This document shows, in pieces, positions 31,626-40,648 of a stretch of DNA of 64,000 bases. The notes beneath the pieces were generated by a model. The model was not told the DNA's origin, made no database searches, and saw only the letters and a program-made list of their open reading frames with translations. Every line of letters starts with the position of its first letter. Position 1 is the stretch's first letter. The position numbers and the translations under genes were made by a program. Source of the DNA: SCGC-AAA076-P13 sp964276145 (GTDB lineage Bacteria; Pseudomonadota; Gammaproteobacteria; Magnimaribacterales; D2472); contig CAXYDN010000001.1 of assembly GCA_964276145.1 (NCBI GenBank), positions 13,207 to 77,206 on the forward strand, in the 5' to 3' direction.

Positions 31626-32445
31626 AAAATTTAGAATCAAAAGCTTGTTTAGCAATCAAATATTTATCATCATTTAAAATTAAATCACAATCTAAATTAA
31701 TAATTTCTTCTATTGGAGCCATTCCTTTTGTTGAGCTAGTTAACCATGCGGAAGAGGCAACTGTTAAATCATCTAAAGTAAAATCTTTTTCATAAACATT
31801 AATATCAATAGCTGACAGAGTATCAATTAATATCTGCCTTGTAATACCTGGCAAAATATTATTTGATAGCGCTGGTGTGCAAATATCCCCATCTTTTACA
31901 AAGAATAAATTTGATGCGCCTGCCTCGGTTAAAATATTATCATTATGCATAATAACCTCATCACAGCCTTTTTCTTTTGCCTCATTCATGCTTAAAACAT
32001 TTCCTAATAATGAAGTAGATTTAATATCACACCTACCCCATCTTAGATCTTTACAAATCATGATTTTTAAAAATTTTGTCTCAAAAGTATGAGGCAAGAC
32101 ATATCCAAACGTTTCAAGTTCGACATTATTAGAATAAATATGAGATCTAATTGGATCTTGGCCTCTTGTAACCTGATAATAAACATAGCCACTTTTAGAT
32201 TTACATGATGAAATTAATTTTTTAATTTCATCTGAAATTATGTCTAAATTTATTTTTATAGATAAGGCGCTTGCACTATATTGAAGTCTTTTAATATGAT
32301 TGTCATATGCGATCGGACTAGCATTATAGAAAGGAACTACTTCATAAACACTATCAGAAAAAGTATATGCCCTTGAGAGAGGTGAAACTTGAATATTTTC
32401 TAAACTATCAAATTTACCATTAAAAACTGCTTTAACTAGTTCCAT
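31618..32445 (-). CDS. dat: D-amino acid aminotransferase (class IV PLP enzyme)
   Basis: This PLP enzyme interconverts D-alanine and D-glutamate with their 2-oxoacids and so feeds peptidoglycan synthesis. Features of the D-alanine transaminase branch include YYQVTRGQDPIRSH, DLRWGRCDIKSTSLLGNVL (with the PLP lysine in DIKS) and LTEAGASNLFFVKDG. The length of 275 aa fits. Context in a cell-wall operon, overlapping dacA by 14 nt, supports D-amino acid metabolism over branched-chain transaminase or aminodeoxychorismate lyase. Confidence 0.85.
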   Translation of the reverse strand: MELVKAVFNGKFDSLENIQVSPLSRAYTFSDSVYEVVPFYNASPIAYDNHIKRLQYSASALSIKINLDIISDEIKKLISSCKSKSGYVYYQVTRGQDPIRSHIYSNNVELETFGYVLPHTFETKFLKIMICKDLRWGRCDIKSTSLLGNVLSMNEAKEKGCDEVIMHNDNILTEAGASNLFFVKDGDICTPALSNNILPGITRQILIDTLSAIDINVYEKDFTLDDLTVASSAWLTSSTKGMAPIEEIINLDCDLILNDDKYLIAKQAFDSKFFN

Positions 32446-33586
32446 TATCTGTCATTCCAAATAAGCTAAGAATCCAAAGCGCGAACTTGGACCAAAGCCT
32501 ACCAAAAAAACCTTTAGATTTAACATTCGAAAGCGCAACTAAGTCAGTTGAAAAAACAATCTCATCATTACTAATAATCTCTAGTGATCCTATTTTTTGA
32601 CCAATTTCAATAGGAGCTTGGATATTATTGGTATAGTTATAGTTAACTGTTAAATCTTTAAAACTTGTTCTGGGCAATGTGATAGAGACATCCTCTAGCA
32701 CTCCTAGTCCAAGTGATTTATCAACACCGCCCCAGATATTAATATTTTTATATTCTTGATTAGCATTAAGAACTTTTTGAGTTGCAAAAAATCTAAAGCC
32801 GTACTCTAGTAACCTCTGACTAGCTAAAAATCTATTATTATCAGAATCACTTCCTGCTACCACAGTAATTAATCTCATATCACCTCTTTTTGCAGATCCT
32901 ACTAAACAATAACCTGCTGCTTGAGTATGACCTGTTTTGACTCCATCAGAAGAATCATCTCTCCAAAGAAGCTTATTTCTGTTAAGTTGTTTAATGTTAT
33001 TAAATGTGAATTGCTTTTCTTTGTATAAAGAATAAGTATCAGGAAACTTTTTAATAAAACCTGATGTAAGAGTGGCTAAGTCTTTAGCTGAAGAAAAATG
33101 ATTGTCGTCGGGCAGTCCAGTTGAGTTTTGGAAGATTGTATTATTCATACCCAAAGAACCAGCATATGAGTTCATTAAATCAACAAATCCTCTTTCTGTA
33201 CCACCTGCGTATTCTGCTATTGCAACAGATGCATCATTTCCTGATTGAATAATTATCCCTTTGAGTAAATCAGATACACTTACCTTCTTACCAGCTTCAA
33301 TAAACATTTTAGACCCTTCCATTCTCCAAGCTTTCTCACTAATTAAGACTTGGTCATCAAGAAATATTAAATCGTTAGCGATTTGATCTGCAACAACATA
33401 ACTCGTCATTATTTTTGTCATGCTTGCAGGTTCAATCTCAGAATCACTATTAAATTCTGCAATTACAGTATTTGTATTTGGTTCAATTAAAATGTAGCTC
33501 TTTAAATCAAGCTCAGGAGCATCTGGTACAAAGCTTTGAGCATAAATGAAATTAGTTATTAATAAAGGGATTAGTAGTTTTTTCAT
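32432..33586 (-). CDS. dacA: D-alanyl-D-alanine carboxypeptidase (PBP5/6 type)
   Basis: This periplasmic enzyme trims the terminal D-alanine from peptidoglycan pentapeptides. It has a signal peptide ending near YAQS, the serine-peptidase motifs S55-M-T-K58, S115-G-N117 and K217-T-G219, and a C-terminal beta domain followed by an amphipathic anchor helix (GRLWSKFALWILSLFG). The length of 384 aa is normal. It overlaps mltB by 4 nt and dat by 14 nt. Confidence 0.95.
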   Translation of the reverse strand: MKKLLIPLLITNFIYAQSFVPDAPELDLKSYILIEPNTNTVIAEFNSDSEIEPASMTKIMTSYVVADQIANDLIFLDDQVLISEKAWRMEGSKMFIEAGKKVSVSDLLKGIIIQSGNDASVAIAEYAGGTERGFVDLMNSYAGSLGMNNTIFQNSTGLPDDNHFSSAKDLATLTSGFIKKFPDTYSLYKEKQFTFNNIKQLNRNKLLWRDDSSDGVKTGHTQAAGYCLVGSAKRGDMRLITVVAGSDSDNNRFLASQRLLEYGFRFFATQKVLNANQEYKNINIWGGVDKSLGLGVLEDVSITLPRTSFKDLTVNYNYTNNIQAPIEIGQKIGSLEIISNDEIVFSTDLVALSNVKSKGFFGRLWSKFALWILSLFGMTDNGTS

Positions 33587-34470
33587 GTTTTTAGTTCTTC
33601 TGATAAGTGGTAAACAGCCATGGCATAAAAATGGCTTATATTATATTTGGTAATTGCAATAAAGTTATCATCTCCAATAAAATTTATATCTTTTCCATTC
33701 TCGTTAAAGCTTAGTGGTATAAATTTTGATAGGTTGTCAGATGGCTTGAAAACTTTTCTAACATTATTAGGGAAAGATTCATAAACTATATCACCCTCTC
33801 TTTTCCATCCATGGATATATAAGTAATTAGCAACACTCCCAATTGCATCTTCAACAGAATTAAATAAATCAGCATTACCATCTCCATCGTAATCTATAGC
33901 ATAAGCTCTGTAGCTTGAAGATATAAATTGGCCGTACCCCATTGCTCCAGCATATGAGCCTTTTATATCTAAAATATCTAGTTCATTTTCTCGGGTTAAT
34001 AAGAAAAAATTGATAAGCTCTTTCCTAAAAAATTCTGATCTTCTCGGATAATCAAAACCAAGGGTTAAAAGGCTATCTATTACATTATAACCTCCTTGAA
34101 TTTTTCCGTACCTTGTCTCAACACCAATGATTGCTGTTATGACTTCTTTTGGAACACCAAAGTCTTTTTCAGCTTTTTCTAAAACTTTTATATTTTCATT
34201 TATAAAAATTTTTCCATTTTTTATTCTTTTTTCTTCGATAAATAGTTTCTTGTACCTATCCCAGGTCCATGTGAACTCTGCAGGATTTGAAATTGAATCA
34301 ATGATTTTTTGTTTTTTTTCAGCTTTGGATAGTACTTCTGTAACAAACTGTTCATCAAAACCATGATCATTAACAAGCTCATTAATCAAAATATTAGCTT
34401 TTGGATGAGATAAATAATCTGATTGTAAGTATGAGGTTGTGAATATTAGTATGAGTAGTATTTTCTTCAT
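33583..34470 (-). CDS. mltB: membrane-bound lytic murein transglycosylase B
   Basis: This lytic transglycosylase cleaves peptidoglycan glycan strands and forms anhydro-muramyl ends. The catalytic glutamate is in GVETRYGKIQGGYNVIDSL, with downstream YAGAMGYGQFISSSYRAYAID and an EF-hand-like DYDGDGNADLF. At 295 aa it is compact. It has a plain signal peptide without a lipobox cysteine, so unlike E. coli MltB it is probably soluble in the periplasm. It overlaps both rodA and dacA by 4 nt. Confidence 0.93.
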   Translation of the reverse strand: MKKILLILIFTTSYLQSDYLSHPKANILINELVNDHGFDEQFVTEVLSKAEKKQKIIDSISNPAEFTWTWDRYKKLFIEEKRIKNGKIFINENIKVLEKAEKDFGVPKEVITAIIGVETRYGKIQGGYNVIDSLLTLGFDYPRRSEFFRKELINFFLLTRENELDILDIKGSYAGAMGYGQFISSSYRAYAIDYDGDGNADLFNSVEDAIGSVANYLYIHGWKREGDIVYESFPNNVRKVFKPSDNLSKFIPLSFNENGKDINFIGDDNFIAITKYNISHFYAMAVYHLSEELKT

Positions 34471-35567
34471 TTTTGCATTAATTTTTTATGAGTAGCCATT
34501 GAGATAATAATTCCAAAAGCTATATAGAATGATAGCAAAGATGAGCCACCTTTGCTTATAAAAGGCATGGGCATGCCAACAACAGGAATAATTCCAACAA
34601 CCATGCCAAGATTAATAAATAATGTTGAAGCAAAAACTAAGCTTAAACCTCCAATGGTAAGTCTACAAAACCTATCTCTTGCATTAAATGCAAGATATAA
34701 ACATCTTAATAAAATAAAAAAGAAAATTGATAGCAATATACATACTCCAATAAAACCAAATTCTTCCGCAATAACTGCAAAAATAAAATCTGTCTCTGCT
34801 TCTGGCAAAAAATTTAGATGAGCTTGGGACCCTTCTTGATAACCTTTTCCACTCATTCCTCCAGATCCAATAGCAATTTTTGATTGGGTAATATTCCAGC
34901 TGCTTCCGTAAGGATCATTCGAAGGATCGAGGAAAGTTAAAATCCTTTGCCTTTGAAAAGGTTGTAGAAAGTTATTCCATAAAAATGGTAACGAAAGCAC
35001 TATCAAGCCAAAAGATGTAAAAATAAATTTCCAACTAAGTCCTGCTAAGAAAAGAATGTAAATACCCGCCATGAAAACTACTAAACCGGTGCCTAGATCT
35101 GGCTGTCTGTAAACTAGAAAGAAAATGAAGCCTATCAAAATAAGCATTATAAAAGTATGCTTGGAGCTAATTGGAAGTGATTTATTGTAAAGATAAGATG
35201 CTAAAAAAATAGGTAAAGATATTTTTACAAGTTCTGAGGTTTGTAGTGAGAAAAACCCTAAATCAAGCCACCTTTTTGCTCCATTAATTTCTTTACCAAA
35301 AACTATGGTGGCAATTATTAATATTATTGATGTTAGCAGAAAGAATACAGAAAATGTTTTGTAAAAATCTGGATCCAGCTGACTAACTGCGAACATTAAA
35401 ATTAAACCAAAACCAACAAAAATTGATTGCTTTATAACAGTATTAAAATCTTCTTGAGAGGCACTATATAAAAAAAATAATCCCATAATTGATAGCAAGG
35501 TTATAGAAATAAATAAATATTGATCAAAATAAATAGAAAAGTTTTTAAATTCTAATTTCTTCTTCAT
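34467..35567 (-). CDS. rodA: rod-shape peptidoglycan glycosyltransferase RodA
   Basis: This SEDS-family polymerase works with PBP2 in the elongasome. It is a polytopic membrane protein of 366 aa with about ten helices and conserved SEDS blocks GAKRWLDLGFFSLQTSELVK, QPDLGTG, KIAIGSGGMSGKG and PFISKGGSSLLS near the C-terminus. It lies between mrdA and mltB with 4-nt overlaps on both sides, the usual order. Confidence 0.96.
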   Translation of the reverse strand: MKKKLEFKNFSIYFDQYLFISITLLSIMGLFFLYSASQEDFNTVIKQSIFVGFGLILMFAVSQLDPDFYKTFSVFFLLTSIILIIATIVFGKEINGAKRWLDLGFFSLQTSELVKISLPIFLASYLYNKSLPISSKHTFIMLILIGFIFFLVYRQPDLGTGLVVFMAGIYILFLAGLSWKFIFTSFGLIVLSLPFLWNNFLQPFQRQRILTFLDPSNDPYGSSWNITQSKIAIGSGGMSGKGYQEGSQAHLNFLPEAETDFIFAVIAEEFGFIGVCILLSIFFFILLRCLYLAFNARDRFCRLTIGGLSLVFASTLFINLGMVVGIIPVVGMPMPFISKGGSSLLSFYIAFGIIISMATHKKLMQK

Positions 35568-37402
35568 TTTTCTATTAAGCTATTTAGTACCGCTATGGCA
35601 ACTGGTCCTGCTACAGAGCCGCCACTTTCTCCATTTTCAATTATTACACTAACTGCATATTTTGGTTCAGGCATTGGTCCAAAAGCAATAATTATTGCAT
35701 GATCTCTATTACCCTCATTTTCTCTAATAATTTTATAATCTTCTTTTGTCTCTGTACTTACAAGCTCAACAGTTCCAGACTTTGCTGCAACAGTATAAGT
35801 TTTTAAATCTTTAAGTCTTTTTGCAGTCCCTTGCGGGTCATCAATAACACCAATCATACTTGAGTGAAGTTTATCCCAGTCAGAATTCTGAATATTTTTT
35901 AAGGGAAGATTTTCTTGAGTTTTTATTGTTTGACTATCGACAAGGGTCAATCTCTTATTACTACCTTTATTTGCGATAAAAGATGCATAGTATGCGAATT
36001 GCAAAGGTGTTGCGCTTAGATAGCCCTGACCAACTCCCAAGTTTACGGTATCACCTTTAAACCATCCAAAATTAAGATTATTCATTTTCCATTCAGGAGT
36101 AGGTAAAAGCCCTACATCTGGATTAAAACAGTCCAAACATATATTTTCTCCAAATCCAAAATTAGATAGATGATTAATTAAACTATCTATATCCGATTGA
36201 TATGCTAATGAAAAGAAAAAAGTATTGGAACTAACAATCATAGCCTTATTTAAATTAACATTGCCATGACCGCCCTTCCTCCAACCTCTATAAACTCTTT
36301 GATCTTCAGGAAGAATGAAGTACCCCGGATCATTTATTGAAAAATTCCAATCAATTAAATTTTCTTCAAGCCCGAATAACCCTATGGCTGGTTTAATTGT
36401 AGATGCTGGAGAATATCTACCCTGAGCCGCTCTATCAAAAAATGGCTTATTGGAGTCATTTAATAGAGCATTAAATGCCTTCGATGATATGCCATTTGAA
36501 ATATCATTGGAAGAAAAACTAGGCGTACTTAAGTAAGTAACAATAGAGCCAGATTCAATTTCAATAGCAACAACAGCGCCACGTCTATTATTCATTTTTT
36601 CATATGCTACTTTGTGAGATTTTAAATCTAATGAAGTAAATAAACTATCTCCATTTTTAGGTTCCATATAATCTATTTGTTTTACAAACTTACCTCTTGC
36701 ATCTACTTCATATATTTTTTTTCCAAAGAGCCCTCGTAACATTTTGTCATATTTATTTTCAATTCCAGTTTTCCCTATTAAAAAACCATTTGAATAGCTA
36801 AAAATTGTTTCATCTTGATCTAGGGATTGATCTTCTAAGATTGAGATTAGTTGTTCGTTATTTATTCCGCCCACATAACCTATTGCGTGTGAAAATAAAT
36901 GAGGATAATTATTTCTTCTACTATATCTTTCGTCTATAAAAGCATTTGGAAACTTGAAGCCTCTCACCTCAAATCTAGCAATTTCAACCCTTGTAAGATC
37001 TTTTTTAAGAATTAATTCACGATTATATTTAGCCTTTTGTTTAAAATTCTCAGTAACAAAATCTATTTCGCCTGGATTAAGTTTAATGACTAAAGAAATT
37101 TCTTCTATAAACTTATTTAAATCTAGAATTTTCCATGGCTTGATAATAAGATCATAGGAAGGGAAATTATTAACTAGAATACTTCCATTTCTATCATATA
37201 TTATCCCTCGAACTGGCTGAACTAAAACCTCTTTAGTTTTATTTTCTATAGCAGCAATCTCATAATTACTAAATTCAGAAATTTGTAATGAATATGTTCT
37301 TTCCAGAAAAAAAATAAATACAAGGGCAAAGAATAAATAAATAATTATCAATCTATTAAAAAAACTTTTCTTCTCAACTACTCTTTCTTCTAAATTAATC
37401 AT
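35564..37402 (-). CDS. mrdA: penicillin-binding protein 2 (elongation transpeptidase)
   Basis: PBP2 cross-links peptidoglycan during cell elongation together with RodA. One N-terminal membrane helix (about residues 17-36) is followed by a pedestal domain (PVRGIIYDRNGSILVNN) and the transpeptidase domain with active-site S334-T-I-K, SSN (IVSSNTFFFSLAY) and KSG (AAKSGTVEL). The length of 612 aa is standard. It overlaps rodA and rlmH by 4 nt each. Confidence 0.96.
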   Translation of the reverse strand: MINLEERVVEKKSFFNRLIIIYLFFALVFIFFLERTYSLQISEFSNYEIAAIENKTKEVLVQPVRGIIYDRNGSILVNNFPSYDLIIKPWKILDLNKFIEEISLVIKLNPGEIDFVTENFKQKAKYNRELILKKDLTRVEIARFEVRGFKFPNAFIDERYSRRNNYPHLFSHAIGYVGGINNEQLISILEDQSLDQDETIFSYSNGFLIGKTGIENKYDKMLRGLFGKKIYEVDARGKFVKQIDYMEPKNGDSLFTSLDLKSHKVAYEKMNNRRGAVVAIEIESGSIVTYLSTPSFSSNDISNGISSKAFNALLNDSNKPFFDRAAQGRYSPASTIKPAIGLFGLEENLIDWNFSINDPGYFILPEDQRVYRGWRKGGHGNVNLNKAMIVSSNTFFFSLAYQSDIDSLINHLSNFGFGENICLDCFNPDVGLLPTPEWKMNNLNFGWFKGDTVNLGVGQGYLSATPLQFAYYASFIANKGSNKRLTLVDSQTIKTQENLPLKNIQNSDWDKLHSSMIGVIDDPQGTAKRLKDLKTYTVAAKSGTVELVSTETKEDYKIIRENEGNRDHAIIIAFGPMPEPKYAVSVIIENGESGGSVAGPVAIAVLNSLIEK

Positions 37403-37863
37403 TTGTGATAAGGGCTATTATTAATTATAGAAAATGCTCTATAAATTTGTTCAATTAGAATTATTCTAAAAAGCCTATGAGGGAAAGTAAAATTTGATGC
37501 GGATAGAACTCTCTGAGAATTTTTTAGAATGTTTTTATCAAGACCAAAAGAACCTCCGATTATCAAACAAAGCTTTAGGTTATTGGTCATTGAGTTTTCA
37601 ATTACTTTACTGAATTCTTTGCTATCAACCTTATCGCCAGAAGAGTCCCATGAGATCAAAAAACTATCATCAGGTATTTTTTTTAAGATGTAATCTGATT
37701 CAAGTTTCAGGACTTCTTCAATTGATCTTTTGGGATGTTGTTGGCCTTTAATATTTATAAAATTTATATTAATTTTATTTTTAAGTTGTTTGGTATAGTA
37801 ATTGATGCCATCTAACTCCCATGGACTGAGCTTATTGCCAATGGAAATAATGGTTAAATTCAT
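37399..37863 (-). CDS. rlmH: 23S rRNA (pseudouridine1915-N3)-methyltransferase RlmH
   Basis: This small SPOUT methyltransferase modifies pseudouridine 1915 of 23S rRNA, whose pseudouridylation is done by the RluD encoded at 8086. The SPOUT knot appears as LIIGGSFGLDKNIL and the C-terminal SNFTFPHRLFRIILIEQIYRAF segment is diagnostic. The length of 154 aa is normal. It follows rsfS directly with no gap. Confidence 0.95.
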   Translation of the reverse strand: MNLTIISIGNKLSPWELDGINYYTKQLKNKININFINIKGQQHPKRSIEEVLKLESDYILKKIPDDSFLISWDSSGDKVDSKEFSKVIENSMTNNLKLCLIIGGSFGLDKNILKNSQRVLSASNFTFPHRLFRIILIEQIYRAFSIINNSPYHK

Positions 37864-38208
37864 TTAATTTGAATTATTGAGCAGGGTATTTTCACCCCAA
37901 AGGCCCTCTAAATCATAGAAATCTCTGATGTCACTCTTCATGATATTGATTACAACCTCTCCACAGTCTACTAATATCCAACCCGATTCAACTTTGCCTT
38001 CAACTCCTAAAATAGTTTTTCCATTTGCTTTTACTGATTCAACTAATCTTTCAGATAAAGATTTAGCATGCCTATTTGAATTAGCAGTTGCAATAATAAT
38101 TGCATCAGCAAATGATGAAATACCATCTATATCAAGGGTTAAAACATCCTCTGCTTTGTTGTCGATTAGCGTTTCACTGCAGATGTCTTGAAGAGTTTTT
38201 GTAGGCAA
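37864..38208 (-). CDS. rsfS: ribosomal silencing factor RsfS
   Basis: RsfS binds ribosomal protein L14 and blocks joining of the ribosomal subunits under nutrient stress. The 114-aa protein shows the family pattern, with SSFADAIIIATANSNRHAKS, a GVEGKVESGWILVDCGEVVI block and DLEGLWG near the end. It is the first gene of the minus-strand cell-wall operon, directly upstream of rlmH. nadD, its usual upstream neighbour, is absent. Confidence 0.94.
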   Translation of the reverse strand: MPTKTLQDICSETLIDNKAEDVLTLDIDGISSFADAIIIATANSNRHAKSLSERLVESVKANGKTILGVEGKVESGWILVDCGEVVINIMKSDIRDFYDLEGLWGENTLLNNSN

Positions 38209-38291
38209 AATTATATTATTTTTTAATAATTTAAAATTAAATTATAGTCAGAGTTATACTAAATCATTATTTATAAAAAAGGTGGTTAATT

Positions 38292-38720
38292 ATGGAAATA
38301 ACCTTACTTAATTCGTTATTTGAGATTTTTGAAGCATATAGAGGTTTAATAATTTGGTTTGGTTCTATATCATTATTTATTTTTTTATTTAGTCTATTAA
38401 CTATTAAATGGTTAGTTGCTTTAATTCCTGAGGACTATTTTATAAATAAGAAGGTCTCAAAAATGAGATCAAAAAACCCTTTGCTGTGGTACATAATTTT
38501 AGTTATTAAAAATGTAATTGGTTATTCTCTAATTCTTGGAGGAATTATGATGCTTGTGCTGCCAGGCCAAGGATTATTCACAATAATTATTGGTTTAATG
38601 CTATCAAATTACCCTGGCAAATATTCAATTGAAAGAAAATTTATTGCCATCCCCTCTGTCTTGAAATCAATTAATTGGTTAAGAAAGAAGTCTAATAAAC
38701 CTCCACTCAACTTAAATTAG
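38292..38720 (+). CDS. PGPGW-like transmembrane protein
   Basis: This is a 142-aa membrane protein of unknown function with helices at about residues 17-45 and 74-108. The segment GGIMMLVLPGQGLFTIIIGL resembles the PGPGW motif that names a family of putative transmembrane proteins, here as PGQGL. The end is basic (WLRKKSNK), presumably cytoplasmic. It is divergent from rsfS and overlaps the convergent Lon-N-like gene by 4 nt. Confidence 0.65.
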   Translation: MEITLLNSLFEIFEAYRGLIIWFGSISLFIFLFSLLTIKWLVALIPEDYFINKKVSKMRSKNPLLWYIILVIKNVIGYSLILGGIMMLVLPGQGLFTIIIGLMLSNYPGKYSIERKFIAIPSVLKSINWLRKKSNKPPLNLN

Positions 38721-39298
38721 ATAGTTGAAATCTTTTCTATATATTTAGATAAAATTGAAAGCCTCTGCGAGGCATCAAACGCCTCAAGTAGATTTTGTCT
38801 TTGACTCATTGAAAGGGGAATAAGGCCGGCCAAATGATATGCTATTGAATCAGCTGAATTAAAATCAACCTTAATAGGTAGTTCATTAATCTTAGGGTGC
38901 TTTATTAGTTGAGACAAAATATTAATAATCTCAGGATACTCTGCAATTAGCGCTTGATTGTCTACCTCTGGGTCTATTTCAGGCTTAATTTCTGCAATAT
39001 GAAGGCCGTCTTCAAGCTGATATATATTTTTTAGTGAGACTTTATTTTCTGACTTTACAGTAATTCCGAGCAAACCATTTGGAAGATTGTTAAAATCTAT
39101 TATCTCAACATAGGTACCCTTCTTGGATATCTCAAAATCTTTAATTTCATTATTTTGAAGAACTATAACGAAGCCATGATTTTCAGACATGCATGATTTA
39201 ATCATATTTACATATCTTGGCTCAAAGATTTGAAGAGATTGAATGCTTCCAGGTAAAGCCACCAGGCCAAGTGGAAATATAGGTATATTATTTTTCAT
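38717..39298 (-). CDS. stand-alone Lon N-terminal (substrate-binding) domain protein
   Basis: This protein of about 193 aa matches the N-terminal domain of Lon protease without ATPase or peptidase parts. The signature is IPIFPLGLVALPGSIQSLQI, then FEPRYVNMIKSC near the start; a helical bundle with LAGLIPLSMSQRQNLLEA follows. Such LON-domain proteins are common but of unknown role. I chose the ATG at 39298 because it places the conserved motif right at the N-terminus; another ATG exists four codons upstream. The start overlaps the mpl stop by 11 nt. Confidence 0.85.
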   Translation of the reverse strand: MKNNIPIFPLGLVALPGSIQSLQIFEPRYVNMIKSCMSENHGFVIVLQNNEIKDFEISKKGTYVEIIDFNNLPNGLLGITVKSENKVSLKNIYQLEDGLHIAEIKPEIDPEVDNQALIAEYPEIINILSQLIKHPKINELPIKVDFNSADSIAYHLAGLIPLSMSQRQNLLEAFDASQRLSILSKYIEKISTI

Positions 39299-40595
39299 TG
39301 AGATAATCAATTATAGGTTCTGTAATTTTTTGACTGTCTTTATTGGTCATGCACACAACAATATCATAGTCTTGAATTATGTTTTTAATTGTCTCAATAA
39401 ACCCATCTAAATCATTTGCAATATTTGTATTATTGGTTTCTTTGATAACACTCTTGTGATCTAGCCAAACTACTTCATCAAAAAAACTAGATGATTCAAT
39501 AAGAGAATTTCCATGAATTCCATCGGACATTGTATTCGAGGCTAGTTCTATTACTCCAAGAATTTTTTTTGATGGGAACTCTTTTCTGATAGCTTTTGAG
39601 GAAGCCTGTATGGCTGTCGGATGGTGAGCAAAATCATCGTATATTTTGATGTCTGAATGCAGGCCTTTAAATTCAAGCCTTCTCTTTACTCCCTGAAATT
39701 TTAATAAAGAACGAATAGAATCTTCTATTGCAACTCCTGCTGTTTTTGCTGCAAGAATCGCACATATATAATTCTTAAAATTATGTTCGCCAATTAAAGG
39801 CATATTTTTTAATGAAAAAGTTTCCTCTGATACCTGCATCTCTCTTGAGTCATAATTAATTTTTATTTTACCGTCATTAATTTTTATTAGATTGCTCCAT
39901 TTACCCATATTAATAACATCTTGAGTATTAGAGTCATCGTCAAAATAAATGATATTTCCTGAGGTAGGAATAATTTTTAATAAATGATGGAACTGTTTTT
40001 TGATATCTTTAAGTCCATCAAATATATCAGCATGATCAAATTCAATATTATTAATAATTAAAGTGCTTGGAGAGTAGTGAATAAATTTTGATCTCTTATC
40101 AAAGAAAGCAGAATCATATTCATCAGCCTCTATAACAAATATTTTATCTTTGCCCAGAGATGCTGATCCAGCAATATCATCTGAAATACCTCCAACTAAA
40201 AATCCAATATCTTTACCCTGATCTAAAAATATGTGAGTCAGCATGTAAGAAGTTGTTGTCTTCCCATGTGTTCCTGAGACTGCAAAGACTCTTTTTTCTT
40301 CTAGAATATCACCCAGTATTTGAGGACCTGATTTAAATGGCAATTTAGTATCTAAAATAAATTCTACGCACTCATTTCCTCTTGAAAGCGCATTTCCAAT
40401 TACATATAAATCAGCTTTTGGGAGTGTATCTTTAGAGTAGCCTTTAATCATATCTATGCCTAAATTATCTAAATGATCTGACATTGGTGGATAAAATTGT
40501 GCATCTGAACCAGATATGTCATGGCCAGATTCCTTGAGTATTTGTGCAAGGCCTCCCATGAAGGTTCCACAGATACCTAAGATATGTATTCTCAT
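39288..40595 (-). CDS. mpl: UDP-N-acetylmuramate:L-Ala-gamma-D-Glu-meso-DAP ligase
   Basis: Mpl joins recovered murein tripeptide to UDP-MurNAc in cell-wall recycling. It is a Mur ligase: GICGTFMGGLAQI (nucleotide site), the ATP loop SGTHGKTTTSYML around residue 110, EADEYDSAFFDKRSKF, and DDFAHHPTAI. The 435-aa length fits Mpl, and FMGGLA in place of the MurC GxGGxGM form supports Mpl over MurC. It is divergent from the phosphofructokinase gene. Confidence 0.93.
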   Translation of the reverse strand: MRIHILGICGTFMGGLAQILKESGHDISGSDAQFYPPMSDHLDNLGIDMIKGYSKDTLPKADLYVIGNALSRGNECVEFILDTKLPFKSGPQILGDILEEKRVFAVSGTHGKTTTSYMLTHIFLDQGKDIGFLVGGISDDIAGSASLGKDKIFVIEADEYDSAFFDKRSKFIHYSPSTLIINNIEFDHADIFDGLKDIKKQFHHLLKIIPTSGNIIYFDDDSNTQDVINMGKWSNLIKINDGKIKINYDSREMQVSEETFSLKNMPLIGEHNFKNYICAILAAKTAGVAIEDSIRSLLKFQGVKRRLEFKGLHSDIKIYDDFAHHPTAIQASSKAIRKEFPSKKILGVIELASNTMSDGIHGNSLIESSSFFDEVVWLDHKSVIKETNNTNIANDLDGFIETIKNIIQDYDIVVCMTNKDSQKITEPIIDYLNEK

Positions 40596-40648
40596 ATAAT
40601 CTATAATACGTTAACAAGTTTTATTACGACATATTTGGGGAGAAATAA

